From CALXSC01 sp964493475 (GTDB lineage Bacteria; Pseudomonadota; Alphaproteobacteria; Rickettsiales; UBA1997), in the NCBI GenBank assembly GCA_964493475.1, contig CAZBNS010000001.1, forward strand, positions 1 to 64,000: a DNA stretch of 64,000 bases. Direction: 5' to 3'. The notes below the pieces were generated by a model that was given only the letters and a program-made list of their open reading frames with translations, searched no databases and had not been told where the DNA came from. Position numbers and translations under genes: made by a program. Numbering within the stretch: the stretch's first letter is position 1; every line of letters starts with the position of its first letter. Shown here piece after piece: positions 26,614 to 34,055 of the stretch.

Positions 26614-26993
26614 TTCTTTTTCAGCCCTTTAATTGTTATTGTTATGTTATCTCTGCTTTTATCTTCAGGTTTTTCACCAACCGTATCTCGCATTGCCAGA
26701 AATGCTTGAACTGAATTTTTGGACCCACTCATTGAGGTTTTAATCAATGATAAAATCATTGAAGTTTGTAAGTCTATTTTTCTGTTTGCTAGCTCAGGAA
26801 AATTTTGCTTTAATTGTTCCCTCATTTTTTCCGGTGTTTCTGTATTTAAGCACTCTAAAATCGTTTCTTTAAATAACTTTCTCTTTTTTTTATTTTCTAC
26901 CGATTTTTTACCGCCTTTGCTTCCTCGCTTCTTTGCTTCCTCTTTGCTTAACTCACCTTTTTTAATTGGTTTTAAATTTTTTTCATTTGCCAT
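26610..26993 (-). CDS. Terminase small subunit candidate
   Basis: A 127-aa very basic protein starting MANEKNLKPIKKGELSKEEAKKRGSKGG, followed by a Lys-rich stretch and helices (FKETILECLNTETPEKMREQL). The segment SLIKTSMSGSKNSVQAFLAMRDTVGEKP matches the common 'a-~G~~~A~~~l~d~~Ge~p' pattern of small terminase subunits. It recognises phage DNA and recruits the large subunit, with which it overlaps by 4 bp. It is the first gene of the packaging block. Confidence 0.82.
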   Translation of the reverse strand: MANEKNLKPIKKGELSKEEAKKRGSKGGKKSVENKKKRKLFKETILECLNTETPEKMREQLKQNFPELANRKIDLQTSMILSLIKTSMSGSKNSVQAFLAMRDTVGEKPEDKSRDNITITIKGLKKK

Positions 26994-27646
26994 TTTTGCC
27001 CTATTAAGTGATTTCTAACATCCTCCGGAATATCAACACTCACAACCCCATTATTTTTTACTTTTTTCAAAAAATCTTTGCTTCTCAAGTAATCCGTATA
27101 AGTCAAATATTGTTCGGTTTCATGAGTTATTGGTTTTATACGATGAAATTCGCTATCAAGGCCACAGCCAAAATAAGTTCCTTCTATTGATGGATTTAAG
27201 ATCATTGCTTGAAGTCTAATAAACCCTTCCATTAGCGTATCAAGCTTGAGAAAATCAACACCCTGCTCTATAAGTTCCTTCCTTTCGTTTGAGCACTTAT
27301 ATTTTGCAATGGCTTTTTTTGTCTCTTCGTTGAAATTTTTAAATTTTTCAATTGCTTGTTCATTTCTTTTAATTTCAATTTGTTCTTTTGTTTTTTTCTC
27401 AATATTTTCAACGCCGGTTAATTGAGCTATAACTTGATGTAGATTTGGCCTTATTTTGCTGCTTTTATACTTGTAGTGTTGATTAATTGCAACTTTGATA
27501 TCATACGGGAAGAATGCATCCAATTCTTGCTGAATCAATTCTATTCCATCATACATCTTGGTTTTATTTGTGCTATTGACATTGTATAACTCACAAATGT
27601 GCTCTATATATGCCGTTGCCTGCTCATTTGACTGTTTATTTTCCAT
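26972..27646 (-). CDS. Phage hypothetical protein
   Basis: A 224-aa charged protein without a recognisable enzyme motif. The N-terminal half is helical (ATAYIEHICELYNV ... LIQQELDAFFPYDIKVAINQHYKY); the middle has a long Lys/Glu helix. The C-terminal third includes TYFGCGLDSEFHRIKPITHETEQYLTY written here as separate short parts: TYFGCGLDSEF and HETEQYLTYTDYL. It overlaps the small terminase by 22 bp. It belongs to the leftward gene set between the Cro-like regulator and terminase and may take part in DNA processing before packaging. No function is claimed. Confidence 0.65.
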   Translation of the reverse strand: MENKQSNEQATAYIEHICELYNVNSTNKTKMYDGIELIQQELDAFFPYDIKVAINQHYKYKSSKIRPNLHQVIAQLTGVENIEKKTKEQIEIKRNEQAIEKFKNFNEETKKAIAKYKCSNERKELIEQGVDFLKLDTLMEGFIRLQAMILNPSIEGTYFGCGLDSEFHRIKPITHETEQYLTYTDYLRSKDFLKKVKNNGVVSVDIPEDVRNHLIGQKWQMKKI

Positions 27647-27658
27647 TATAGCTCCTTT

Positions 27659-28306
27659 TTATAAATAAAATTTTTCTTCACTTTCTTCTGTCTCTTCATG
27701 TCTAAACTTTACTGGTAGATTCTTTATTTTTTCTTTCTTTTCCCATGTTATAACTGCACTTTTCCAGTCTTTCATTGGTTGATTACCAACTTTCCACCCC
27801 TTACTTTCATAAAAAGCAACAAATGATTCTGCATCAAGTTTATTATCTCGTTCTTTACAATATTCTTGAACTTCTTGAATAGTTGGTTTTTGAAATTTGG
27901 TTTTTTCTTTTTTTATATTTTTTTCTTTATATATTTCTTTTTCTATTTCTTTCTCTTTCCCTATTTCTTTTTCTATTTCTTTCTCTTCTTCTTTTTCTTC
28001 TTGTTCGTTTGTTAATTTTTGTTCTTGTTTGTTCTTGTTTGTTAATTTTTGTTGTTCGTTTGTTTCTGTTTGTTTTTTTCCTAATCTATTTATAGCTTTT
28101 TTTCTACCACTTTCTAAATTAGGTTTTACAAGTTCCCAAGCCATCTTTAACATGCCACTAAAATTCGGCTCATTTCCATTTAAAGAATATTCACAAATAG
28201 CATTATAAAAATCTGCTTGTTGAGATTTATCTTCTAAATTTTTTATTGCTTCAAAAAAACTTAAATAGAATGTAAATTGCGTTCTGTTTTTGTTATTTTT
28301 TATCAT
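27659..28306 (-). CDS. Phage replisome-organiser-like protein (DUF6291/DnaD-like)
   Basis: A 215-aa protein in three parts. Residues 1-75 (YLSFFEAIKNLEDKSQQADFY written in two parts: YLSFFEAIKNL and QADFYNAICEYSLNG) resemble the DUF6291 region of phage replication proteins. Residues 80-135 are an extreme low-complexity run of Glu, Lys and Ile/Gln. The C-terminal 80 residues carry FVAFYESKGWKVGNQPMKDW, the 'FY-yye-nGW-vG---m-dW--a---W' pattern seen at the C-terminal end of DnaD-like replication initiators. It probably recruits the host helicase to phage DNA. The repeat-rich middle is a likely site of length variation. Confidence 0.65.
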   Translation of the reverse strand: MIKNNKNRTQFTFYLSFFEAIKNLEDKSQQADFYNAICEYSLNGNEPNFSGMLKMAWELVKPNLESGRKKAINRLGKKQTETNEQQKLTNKNKQEQKLTNEQEEKEEEKEIEKEIGKEKEIEKEIYKEKNIKKEKTKFQKPTIQEVQEYCKERDNKLDAESFVAFYESKGWKVGNQPMKDWKSAVITWEKKEKIKNLPVKFRHEETEESEEKFYL

Positions 28307-28324
28307 TTTTTTCGTCCCTTTTTA

Positions 28325-28756
28325 TTATTGATAATGATGTAAGTTGTTTTTAGTTTGTTCTTGTTTGTTATTTTTTGTTTCTGTTTGTTTTTGTTTTTTA
28401 ATTTCGTCCATATTAAATAAATCAGGACTAGGGAGGGATGAGCTACCTAATCCTGTTACCTGTTCTAAATCAGCGATTGCTTCGTTAAAATTTAAAACAG
28501 TATATCTTAAAAACTTGTAGCCAAGTTTTGTCATTAAATTGTATTTTTCGCAGTCTTTACTATACCCTGTAATTGAAGTATGTCTTGCCTTTGCAGATAC
28601 AACACCCTCATATTCAACCAAAATAGACTTGTTGTTCTTACTTACTTTCCAATCTGCTCTGAATTTTCTTGTAGAACAAAACTTGTATTCAGGCTCAACA
28701 ATATAACCAAGCCCAGTAAATATTTGTTTAAAATTATCTTTTGTAAGATTCGTCAT
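28325..28756 (-). CDS. PD-(D/E)XK-type nuclease candidate
   Basis: A 143-aa protein. The core FRADWKVSKNNKSILVEYEG has the spaced acidic/basic pattern 'D-(x)n-E-x-E/K' of small PD-(D/E)XK or VRR-like endonucleases, followed by GYSKDCEKYNLMTKLGYKFLRYT (given as GYSKDCEKYNLM and GYKFLRYT), which matches the 'D--K-n-l---Gw-vlR-t' ending of such nucleases. Holliday-junction or nickase activity would fit an early phage gene. The last 35 residues are a Gln/Lys/Asn-rich tail whose DNA nearly repeats a stretch in the neighbouring gene. It overlaps the upstream gene by 4 bp. Confidence 0.65.
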   Translation of the reverse strand: MTNLTKDNFKQIFTGLGYIVEPEYKFCSTRKFRADWKVSKNNKSILVEYEGVVSAKARHTSITGYSKDCEKYNLMTKLGYKFLRYTVLNFNEAIADLEQVTGLGSSSLPSPDLFNMDEIKKQKQTETKNNKQEQTKNNLHHYQ

Positions 28757-29160
28757 GATATTAACATTGGGTTATTACTCATAAAATTAATTGCTTTTTC
28801 TTTAATAGGTTTTATGCGATCAATCACATATTGAGGATCAAATCCAGCCCAATTACAAACTTGCACAAACTCTTCGTTTCTCATATTAAACCACATTAGC
28901 GCTTTAATTCTAAATGTTTGAGCTAAATTCTTTTTTGATTGACTTTTTAAATCTACTGCAGCCTGTAAAACAACAGCCTTCCATAGCGCAATTTCGGACT
29001 TTACTGAGAGATTTTCATTGTTATAAATAAAATCAAAATCACTACTTTCATTGTGAAGGGTTAAACTTCTGGTTTTTAACTCCTTTAGATATTTTGATTG
29101 AGAGTTTTGTTTAAATTCTTCAATATGGAGTGGGGAGATTAGGTTTTTATTCTTTTTCAT
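28753..29160 (-). CDS. Conserved phage protein, function unknown
   Basis: A 135-aa protein whose middle, ALWKAVVLQAAVDL, and following RIKALMWFNMRNEEFVQVCNW--- pattern (Trp-Phe near residue 98, then NWAGFDPQYV) is shared in my memory by small hypothetical proteins of many alphaproteobacterial prophages ('AlWkaVilqAi-Dl ... A--Wf---d-~F-~vC~~AglDp~~V'). No activity is known to me; the Cys and Trp spacing suggests a compact helical fold. It is the second gene leftward from the switch region and is translationally coupled to the nuclease-like gene. Confidence 0.68.
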   Translation of the reverse strand: MKKNKNLISPLHIEEFKQNSQSKYLKELKTRSLTLHNESSDFDFIYNNENLSVKSEIALWKAVVLQAAVDLKSQSKKNLAQTFRIKALMWFNMRNEEFVQVCNWAGFDPQYVIDRIKPIKEKAINFMSNNPMLIS

Positions 29161-29165
29161 AAACT

Positions 29166-29360
29166 TTAAATATAAAAACTGTTAGCTACAAGTTTTCCGC
29201 CTGTAGCTTCAGTTATTCTTTTAATAACTTCCCTTTTTGGTATTCTTCTGCCTGATATGTAGTTGTTTATGCTTACATAACTAACTTTTACCTTTTCTGC
29301 AAATTTTCTTTTCTTTTCAGCAGTATTTAGGAATCTCTCTGAGAATTTTTTAATATCCAT
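29166..29360 (-). CDS. Cro/YdaS-like transcriptional regulator
   Basis: A 64-aa helix-turn-helix protein: MDIKKFSERFLNTAEKKRKFAEKVKVSY--- with the recognition helix region VSINNYISGRRIPKREVIKRI. The 'S---I-~Y~~G~R~Ip' pattern and size match YdaS/Cro-type regulators of temperate phages. It is divergent from the repressor at 29508, with 147 bp between them carrying half-sites TAATTACA/TGTAATTA. It probably drives lytic commitment and is the first gene of the long leftward operon. Confidence 0.82.
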   Translation of the reverse strand: MDIKKFSERFLNTAEKKRKFAEKVKVSYVSINNYISGRRIPKREVIKRITEATGGKLVANSFYI

Positions 29361-29372
29361 TAAAAAACATTA

Positions 29373-29437
29373 TGTAATTAACTCTGTAATATAAAAATAA
29401 TTACATTTTTTATAAAGTCAAGAACATAATGTAATTA
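29373..29437. promoter_or_regulatory. Operator half-sites in the repressor/Cro intergenic region
   Basis: Three copies of the octamer TGTAATTA or its complement TAATTACA occur at 29373-29380, 29398-29405 and 29430-29437. They flank or lie within the probable leftward promoter (minus strand TTGACT, complement of 29416-29421). The same octamers form a perfect palindrome at 32173-32191. Confidence 0.65.
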
Positions 29438-29448
29438 TAATTTTTTAG

Positions 29449-29477
29449 TTGCAAACAACAAAATGTTTTTGTATTAT
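29449..29477 (+). promoter_or_regulatory. Repressor promoter
   Basis: TTGCAA (29449-29454), a 17-bp spacer and TATTAT (29472-29477) form a good sigma-70-type promoter 30 bp ahead of the repressor start codon. One operator half-site ends 11 bp upstream of the -35 box. Confidence 0.6.
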
Positions 29478-29507
29478 ATGGTGTAAGTCAATATAAAATC
29501 TAATTAA

Positions 29508-30182
29508 ATGGATAAAGACAATAAAGAAAATATAATTGGAAATAATATTAGAAAGATAAGAGAAACCAATAAAATAAGCAGAGATGAGCTTGCAAAAATT
29601 ATTGGTGTAGGTTCCCAAATGATGCAATATATTGAAAGAGGTGAACGAAAAGGGGTTGCTGAATGGGTTTACCAATTACCTAAAGCCTTAAATTGCTCTT
29701 ATGACGAGTTGTTTGGAGAAAAAGAATATATAAAACAAGACAATTCGTTAGTAAAACTAGGCTATTTTGAAGAAACAAAGGCTAAGTGTGATAATTCATG
29801 CTGGGAATATAGTGAAGCTACGGAAAAATTGTATTTTGATAAAGACTATTTACAGAAAATTAAAATAGTTCAGGGTTATGATAATATAATTGTTATAAGA
29901 TCTGTCGATGATAGTATGTATCCAACAATTCATAATAATGATTATGTTTTTGTAGATACAAATAACAAAGACATCAAAAACGGCATGATATACATAATTA
30001 ATGAGGATGGAATCTTAAAAATAAAAAGAATAAGAAAAATGCCAACATCTTCAAAAATTGAAATAATGTCTGACAATGAAAACAAATATTTATATCCAAA
30101 CTATGAAATTGATACCATAGGCGAAAAAATTAAACCAATTGTTTGCGGCAGAGTATTGTCTTTTACTAGAAATTTAATTTAA
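29508..30182 (+). CDS. CI/LexA-like prophage repressor (XRE HTH + S24)
   Basis: A 224-aa repressor. Residues 7-65 are an XRE helix-turn-helix (IRKIRETNKISRDELAKIIG, then MMQYIERGERKG). Residues 120-215 are an S24 peptidase-like domain with Ser in DDSMYPTI (S136) and the paired Lys in ILKIKRI (K171 or K173), as in lambda CI and LexA. Such proteins hold the prophage silent and cleave themselves on RecA activation. I cannot identify the Ala/Cys-Gly cleavage site with confidence. It is divergent from the Cro-like gene and first in a rightward unit with the membrane protein and rhuM. Confidence 0.92.
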   Translation: MDKDNKENIIGNNIRKIRETNKISRDELAKIIGVGSQMMQYIERGERKGVAEWVYQLPKALNCSYDELFGEKEYIKQDNSLVKLGYFEETKAKCDNSCWEYSEATEKLYFDKDYLQKIKIVQGYDNIIVIRSVDDSMYPTIHNNDYVFVDTNNKDIKNGMIYIINEDGILKIKRIRKMPTSSKIEIMSDNENKYLYPNYEIDTIGEKIKPIVCGRVLSFTRNLI

Positions 30183-30204
30183 CCAATAAAAAAACAGAAT
30201 AAAA

Positions 30205-30729
30205 ATGCTATCCTTTTTAAAATATTTCTTAATTGTATTAAATATTTTCTATGCGATTCTATTATTTAATAACGAAGAATATGGTCTCATAATTTTTCCA
30301 TTATTTTTTATTTTCCTAATTTTTCTAACTGAAAATATTTTGATTTTTCTACTTAAAAAGGATACTTTAATAACAAGTATCACTGAAGTAAGAAAGCATA
30401 AATTTGAATTTGGCTTGGCTTTTAAGAGTAATTTCTTAAATGTTTTGGTTGTTGTTATGATTTTAATTTGTTTAAGTCTGATTTTTAGTAATCATGATCT
30501 ACTTATGGAAACTAGAGGTCATCAAATTGAAATATCTAAAAAAGCTAAAGAACTTGAAGTATATACAATTGCCATAAGGCAACACAGAAATGAAATAAAC
30601 GAGCTAGAGCAAAATCAAAAAGATATAACAAAAGAGCTAGAAAGAATAAAAAAAGAAATAGAGGAATTGAAAAAACAACAAAAAACAAATGAGATAATAA
30701 AACAGAAAGCGATTAGATTAAATTTTTAA
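30205..30729 (+). CDS. Membrane/coiled-coil protein, candidate superinfection-exclusion factor
   Basis: A 174-aa protein with three predicted membrane helices (FLIVLNIFYAILLF; LIIFPLFFIFLIFL continuing into NILIFLL; VLVVVMILICLSLIF) and a C-terminal coiled coil of about 65 residues (ELEQNQKDITKELERIKKE). It lies 22 bp after the repressor on the same strand, so it should be expressed in the lysogen. Small membrane proteins in this position are often exclusion or abortive-infection genes. No homologue is recognised and the role is inference. Confidence 0.6.
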   Translation: MLSFLKYFLIVLNIFYAILLFNNEEYGLIIFPLFFIFLIFLTENILIFLLKKDTLITSITEVRKHKFEFGLAFKSNFLNVLVVVMILICLSLIFSNHDLLMETRGHQIEISKKAKELEVYTIAIRQHRNEINELEQNQKDITKELERIKKEIEELKKQQKTNEIIKQKAIRLNF

Positions 30730-30745
30730 GATAACAAAGGAAAAC

Positions 30746-31762
30746 ATGGAAGAAAATAAAGGAAATATTATAATATACGAGCTAGAAGATGGAACTTCTA
30801 GAATTGATGTTAAAGTTGAAAATGAAACTGTATGGTTGACAAAAAATCAAATAACTCAACTATTTAGCACAAATAGACAAAATATAGAATATCATATTAA
30901 AAATATATATGAATCCAACGAATTGCAAGAAAGTTCAACTTGCAAAAAAATTTTGCAAGTTCAGAGAGAAGGAAGTAGAGATGTTAAAAGGGAAGTGGAT
31001 TTTTATAATCTTGATATGATTATATCTGTAGGTTATCGTGTTAACAATGTTGCAGGCGTTAGATTCAGACAGTGGGCGACAAAGCGTTTAGCTGAATATA
31101 TGGTTAAAGGCTTTACTTTGGATGATGAAAGACTAAAAGGAAAGGGCAACAAGTATCTTGATGAACTTGTTCAAAGAATAAAAGAAATTAGGGCAAGCGA
31201 GCTTAATTTTTACCAAAAAGTAAGAGATGCTTTTAGTTTGAGTAAAGACTATATGGAAAATAAAAAAGAAACAGGTTTATTTTTTGCAAACATACAAAAC
31301 AAATTATTTCATGCAATAGTAGGAAAAACTGCAGCTGAGTTAATTTGCGAAAGAGCAGATCACGAGTTAGCTAATATGGGATTGTCTTGTTTTAACGGCA
31401 CAAGAGTTAGAAAAGCTGATGTTATAATAGCTAAAAATTATTTAAAAGAAAACGAATTGAAATCACTTGAAAAATTAGTTGTTATGTTTCTCGATTTTAT
31501 AGAAAATTATATAGAAAGAACCAAAGAACCTATATATACTAATGATTGGAAATATAGGGCTGACGAATTTTTAAATTTCTACAAATATAAATTGCTAGAT
31601 GGATATGGAACAAAAAGTAATAAGGAAGCTGAGGATTTTGCTGAAAGTGAATATACCTTATTTGACAAAGAACGAAAAAGACAAGAAAAAATAGAAGCTG
31701 ATCAAAAAGATTTAAAAGAAATAGAAGAGCTAAAAAAAGAACTCAAGAAAATCAAGAAGTAA
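30746..31762 (+). CDS. RhuM family protein
   Basis: A 338-aa protein with the hallmark of the RhuM family: an N-terminal region with TVWLTKNQITQLFSTNRQNI (a HTH-like 'WL~~~~~A~LF~~~r~~I'), DVKREVDFYNLDMIISVGYR (given as REVDFYNLD and IISVGYRVN), and RFRQWATKRLAEYMVKGF. The C-terminal third is helical and Lys/Glu-rich. RhuM was named from a Salmonella pathogenicity island; its biochemical activity is not established. Genes of this family are often carried by phages and islands and may encode regulators or anti-phage functions. It is the last gene before a 0.9-kb non-coding region. Confidence 0.88.
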   Translation: MEENKGNIIIYELEDGTSRIDVKVENETVWLTKNQITQLFSTNRQNIEYHIKNIYESNELQESSTCKKILQVQREGSRDVKREVDFYNLDMIISVGYRVNNVAGVRFRQWATKRLAEYMVKGFTLDDERLKGKGNKYLDELVQRIKEIRASELNFYQKVRDAFSLSKDYMENKKETGLFFANIQNKLFHAIVGKTAAELICERADHELANMGLSCFNGTRVRKADVIIAKNYLKENELKSLEKLVVMFLDFIENYIERTKEPIYTNDWKYRADEFLNFYKYKLLDGYGTKSNKEAEDFAESEYTLFDKERKRQEKIEADQKDLKEIEELKKELKKIKK

Positions 31763-32172
31763 TTAGGTTTTTCCTGATAGCAGGAAAAATTCCAAAAATG
31801 AAGCAGGGGAAAATAATTAATTTGGAGATTTTAATCTTTAGTTTTTGTTTGTTTATCACTAAATAAATCTTCCTTATCAATTGTTTATAACTTAAATTTC
31901 TCATTTCACATATCCTAAACCATATCATAATTGACAACTTCTTAATCATCAAGTTGTATAGTTTAATATTTAGCCAAACACGGCACAATCAATGTTCCAA
32001 TGATGTTTATTATAAAATGTCCTAAGAGCATTTTTAATCATTCTAAGTCAATTATAATCTTTAAGAGCATTTTGGGGTAAAATTAGTTAAATTGCATTAA
32101 AAATAATTAAAAAAATTTTAAAAGAATAATTACAAAAATTCATCCAATATAAACAAAATGTAGCTTTATTAA

Positions 32173-32191
32173 TAATTACATTTTGTAATTA
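32173..32191. promoter_or_regulatory. Perfect palindromic operator TAATTACATTTTGTAATTA
   Basis: Two 8-bp arms, TAATTACA and TGTAATTA, around TTT. The arms equal the half-sites in the repressor/Cro intergenic region, and one more half-site lies at 32127-32134. It ends 6 bp before the -35 box of the early promoter, a fitting site for the prophage repressor or Cro. Confidence 0.7.
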
Positions 32192-32197
32192 AATTAC

Positions 32198-32226
32198 TTG
32201 ACAATATAAAAACATATTGTTATTAT
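32198..32226 (+). promoter_or_regulatory. Strong early rightward promoter
   Basis: TTGACA (32198-32203), a 17-bp spacer and TATTAT (32221-32226), a near-consensus sigma-70 promoter. It faces the recombination operon and sits beside the palindromic operator, comparable to lambda PL/PR with their operators. Confidence 0.75.
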
Positions 32227-32503
32227 ACTAATAACAAAGTTGTTTTTAGATTGTAAATTTAAAATTTACCCAGTATATGTAAAAAAATGTAATATACTAT
32301 CAAAACTAAAGAGTTTTGAGCGGTATCATAAAACCATAGACCCATTAAGGGCAACTTGTAATAATAGTTGGTATTTATGTCCTGGAGAATTTAAAAGAAT
32401 CTAGGGAAAATAATTTTTTATTTTAACTGCTTTTTTAATTATCATACGGGGAAGTTTTGTTCTTCTAAATTCAACTAAGGTTATTTCAAAACTTCCTCAC
32501 TCA

Positions 32504-32593
32504 ATTATTGTCATTCATAAATTGACTATACTTTTTATTAGTTTTCCATAAAGAATTTTTTTCATAAATAGTCAATTTATAAATGATAGTAAT
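32504..32593 (+). other. 26-bp inverted repeat (long hairpin) in the early leader
   Basis: Arm 1 at 32504-32529 and arm 2 at 32568-32593 are inverted copies with three mismatches, separated by 38 bp. A second inverted pair, GGGGAAGTTTTG (32448-32459) and CAAAACTTCCTC (32487-32498), lies just before it. Neither has a U-run, so they are not simple terminators. Roles as an antiterminator RNA, protein-binding site or replication origin are possible. Confidence 0.6.
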
Positions 32594-32614
32594 CACACTT
32601 TATTATCAGACATC

Positions 32615-32655
32615 GGCAAGTAAATGGAGGCTCCTTTTAATGACTTGCCTTTTAT
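32615..32655 (+). terminator. Terminator-like hairpin in the early leader
   Basis: GGCAAGT (32615-32621) and ACTTGCC (32643-32649) pair, with an inner GGAG/CTCC stem, followed by TTTTAT. It would stop rightward transcription about 420 nt after the early promoter unless read through, so it may be an attenuator. Confidence 0.55.
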
Positions 32656-32676
32656 CAATTAAAATAAGAGAAAATT

Positions 32677-32826
32677 ATGTTAAGAATAGTATTATATGTA
32701 TTAGCGAAATTTCATTTTATAACTGGTGCAAAATTTAGGTCAATATTAGCTGAAAGATATTTAGTTTTTGAAAATCTTGATTTTGATAATCCTACAAATT
32801 TTGTAATAAATGATGAGGAGATGTAA
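32677..32826 (+). CDS. Small hypothetical early protein, 49 aa
   Basis: A short frame, MLRIVLYVLAKFHFITGAKF to a polar, acidic end (DNPTNFVINDEEM). It has an AAGAG sequence upstream of ATG and its own last codons contain the GAGGAG used by the next gene, whose start is one base past the stop. Such coupling supports translation. The protein is not recognised. Confidence 0.5.
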   Translation: MLRIVLYVLAKFHFITGAKFRSILAERYLVFENLDFDNPTNFVINDEEM

Positions 32827-32827
32827 A

Positions 32828-34051
32828 ATGGATTTAAAAACAATAACTAAAGATACTGATACTTTAATCAGTGCTTTAAAACAACATAACATAAAAGATT
32901 GTCAAAAACCTTTTGCAATCAAGCTTATTAGTGCTCTTGAAGATTTAATGAATAATACAACAGTATATGATTGGAAAACTAATTCAAATACTCCTGTTAA
33001 ATTAAGTCAAGAAGAAGAACGACAAGCTTTTTTAACACTTGTTGATGGACTTTCTAGGGTTAACAACAGCGGTTTAAGTGTTAATGATCACGAGCTAATT
33101 TATTTTATAAAAAGAGGAAAACTATTAACTGTTTCTACTCACTATTCAGCACCTTTCAGAGTTGCTAAAGATATGGGGTATATGATAGTTCCAACATTCT
33201 ATGAAATTTATAGTAATGAAGATTTTGAAGTTAGTGAAAGAAGAAATAATGAGGACAAAGTTTTATACGATGTAAAACACAAGCAATTAGAATTTGATAG
33301 AAGTATTACGGCAGAAAAGCTAACTAATAAAACTTTTAAAGGTTTTGCATTAAGACTTTCTGTTTCAACTATTCAAGTAGATGGAAAAATTAACTTTCTA
33401 TTTGAAGCTTTTACAAGTATGACACCTCAGCAAGTTATTGATAGAAGCATGAGGGGTGATAATGGAATCTTTAAATCATTTTGGCAAAAAGCAACTTATG
33501 ATCCTAAAACAAAGAAAAAATTAACAGATAGCAAAAAAGTTATTCTTAATGAATTAAATGAAAAATCAATTTGGCTTTCTGATACTAAAGCTATGGTATA
33601 TAAAACTCTTATTAGAGAAATCACTAGACCGTTGAGAGAAGCTTTGCCTCAGCTTGAAAAGATGTATCAATTTATGGATTACGAAGAACAAGAAGAATTG
33701 AAATCACACGAGGACAATCCATTAAACAAAACCAGTAAAACAGTTGATACAACTTTTATGGAAATAAAAGATGTAGATCTTAAAAATCCAGATGAAAATT
33801 TAAAGAAAGATGTTGCTGAATTGCTGCAGATGTATGATGTCAATCCTACATTGGCGGAACAACATTTAAAAGAACTTACTGATTTATTGAATAAAGCTAA
33901 TGAAATTATAAATAATCAAGAAAGACAAAATGAAAAACAAAAAATAATAAATCAAAAAGCAAAATACATTCTAGCTGTAAATAGCAAAAATGAAAAATAT
34001 AAAGAAACACTTGGAAAGCTGTTTAAAAAAAATAATAACACAAAGGTTTAA
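32828..34051 (+). CDS. RecT-like single-strand annealing protein
   Basis: A 407-aa protein. The segment WLSDTKAMVYKTLIREITRPLREALP has the RecT signature (given here as MVYKTLIREITRPLREALP), comparable to 'W~~~~~~Ma~KTviR~l~~~lp' in RecT/YqaK proteins, preceded by a beta-rich core (KTFKGFALRLSVSTIQVDGK). The C terminus is a charged helix. RecT proteins coat and anneal single-stranded DNA. The next gene encodes a YqaJ-type exonuclease, the standard partner. The start at 32828 is preferred over the upstream in-frame ATG because GAGGAG lies 8 bp before it. Confidence 0.78.
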   Translation: MDLKTITKDTDTLISALKQHNIKDCQKPFAIKLISALEDLMNNTTVYDWKTNSNTPVKLSQEEERQAFLTLVDGLSRVNNSGLSVNDHELIYFIKRGKLLTVSTHYSAPFRVAKDMGYMIVPTFYEIYSNEDFEVSERRNNEDKVLYDVKHKQLEFDRSITAEKLTNKTFKGFALRLSVSTIQVDGKINFLFEAFTSMTPQQVIDRSMRGDNGIFKSFWQKATYDPKTKKKLTDSKKVILNELNEKSIWLSDTKAMVYKTLIREITRPLREALPQLEKMYQFMDYEEQEELKSHEDNPLNKTSKTVDTTFMEIKDVDLKNPDENLKKDVAELLQMYDVNPTLAEQHLKELTDLLNKANEIINNQERQNEKQKIINQKAKYILAVNSKNEKYKETLGKLFKKNNNTKV

Positions 34052-34055
34052 TTAA

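Larger units (their letters stand above)
31763..32676. other. Non-coding 0.9-kb leader/control region
   Basis: No supportable gene on either strand. It holds operator-like sites, a strong rightward promoter at 32198-32226, and then three inverted repeats in 210 bp (32448-32498, 32504-32593 and 32615-32655). The early genes start right after it. This looks like a transcribed leader of about 450 nt with attenuator- or antitermination-like structure. Confidence 0.6.

Noticed and set aside
31752..31988. 78-codon leftward frame after rhuM
   Set aside because: It overlaps the end of rhuM, has no ribosome site and a basic/hydrophobic make-up typical of AT-rich random sequence.
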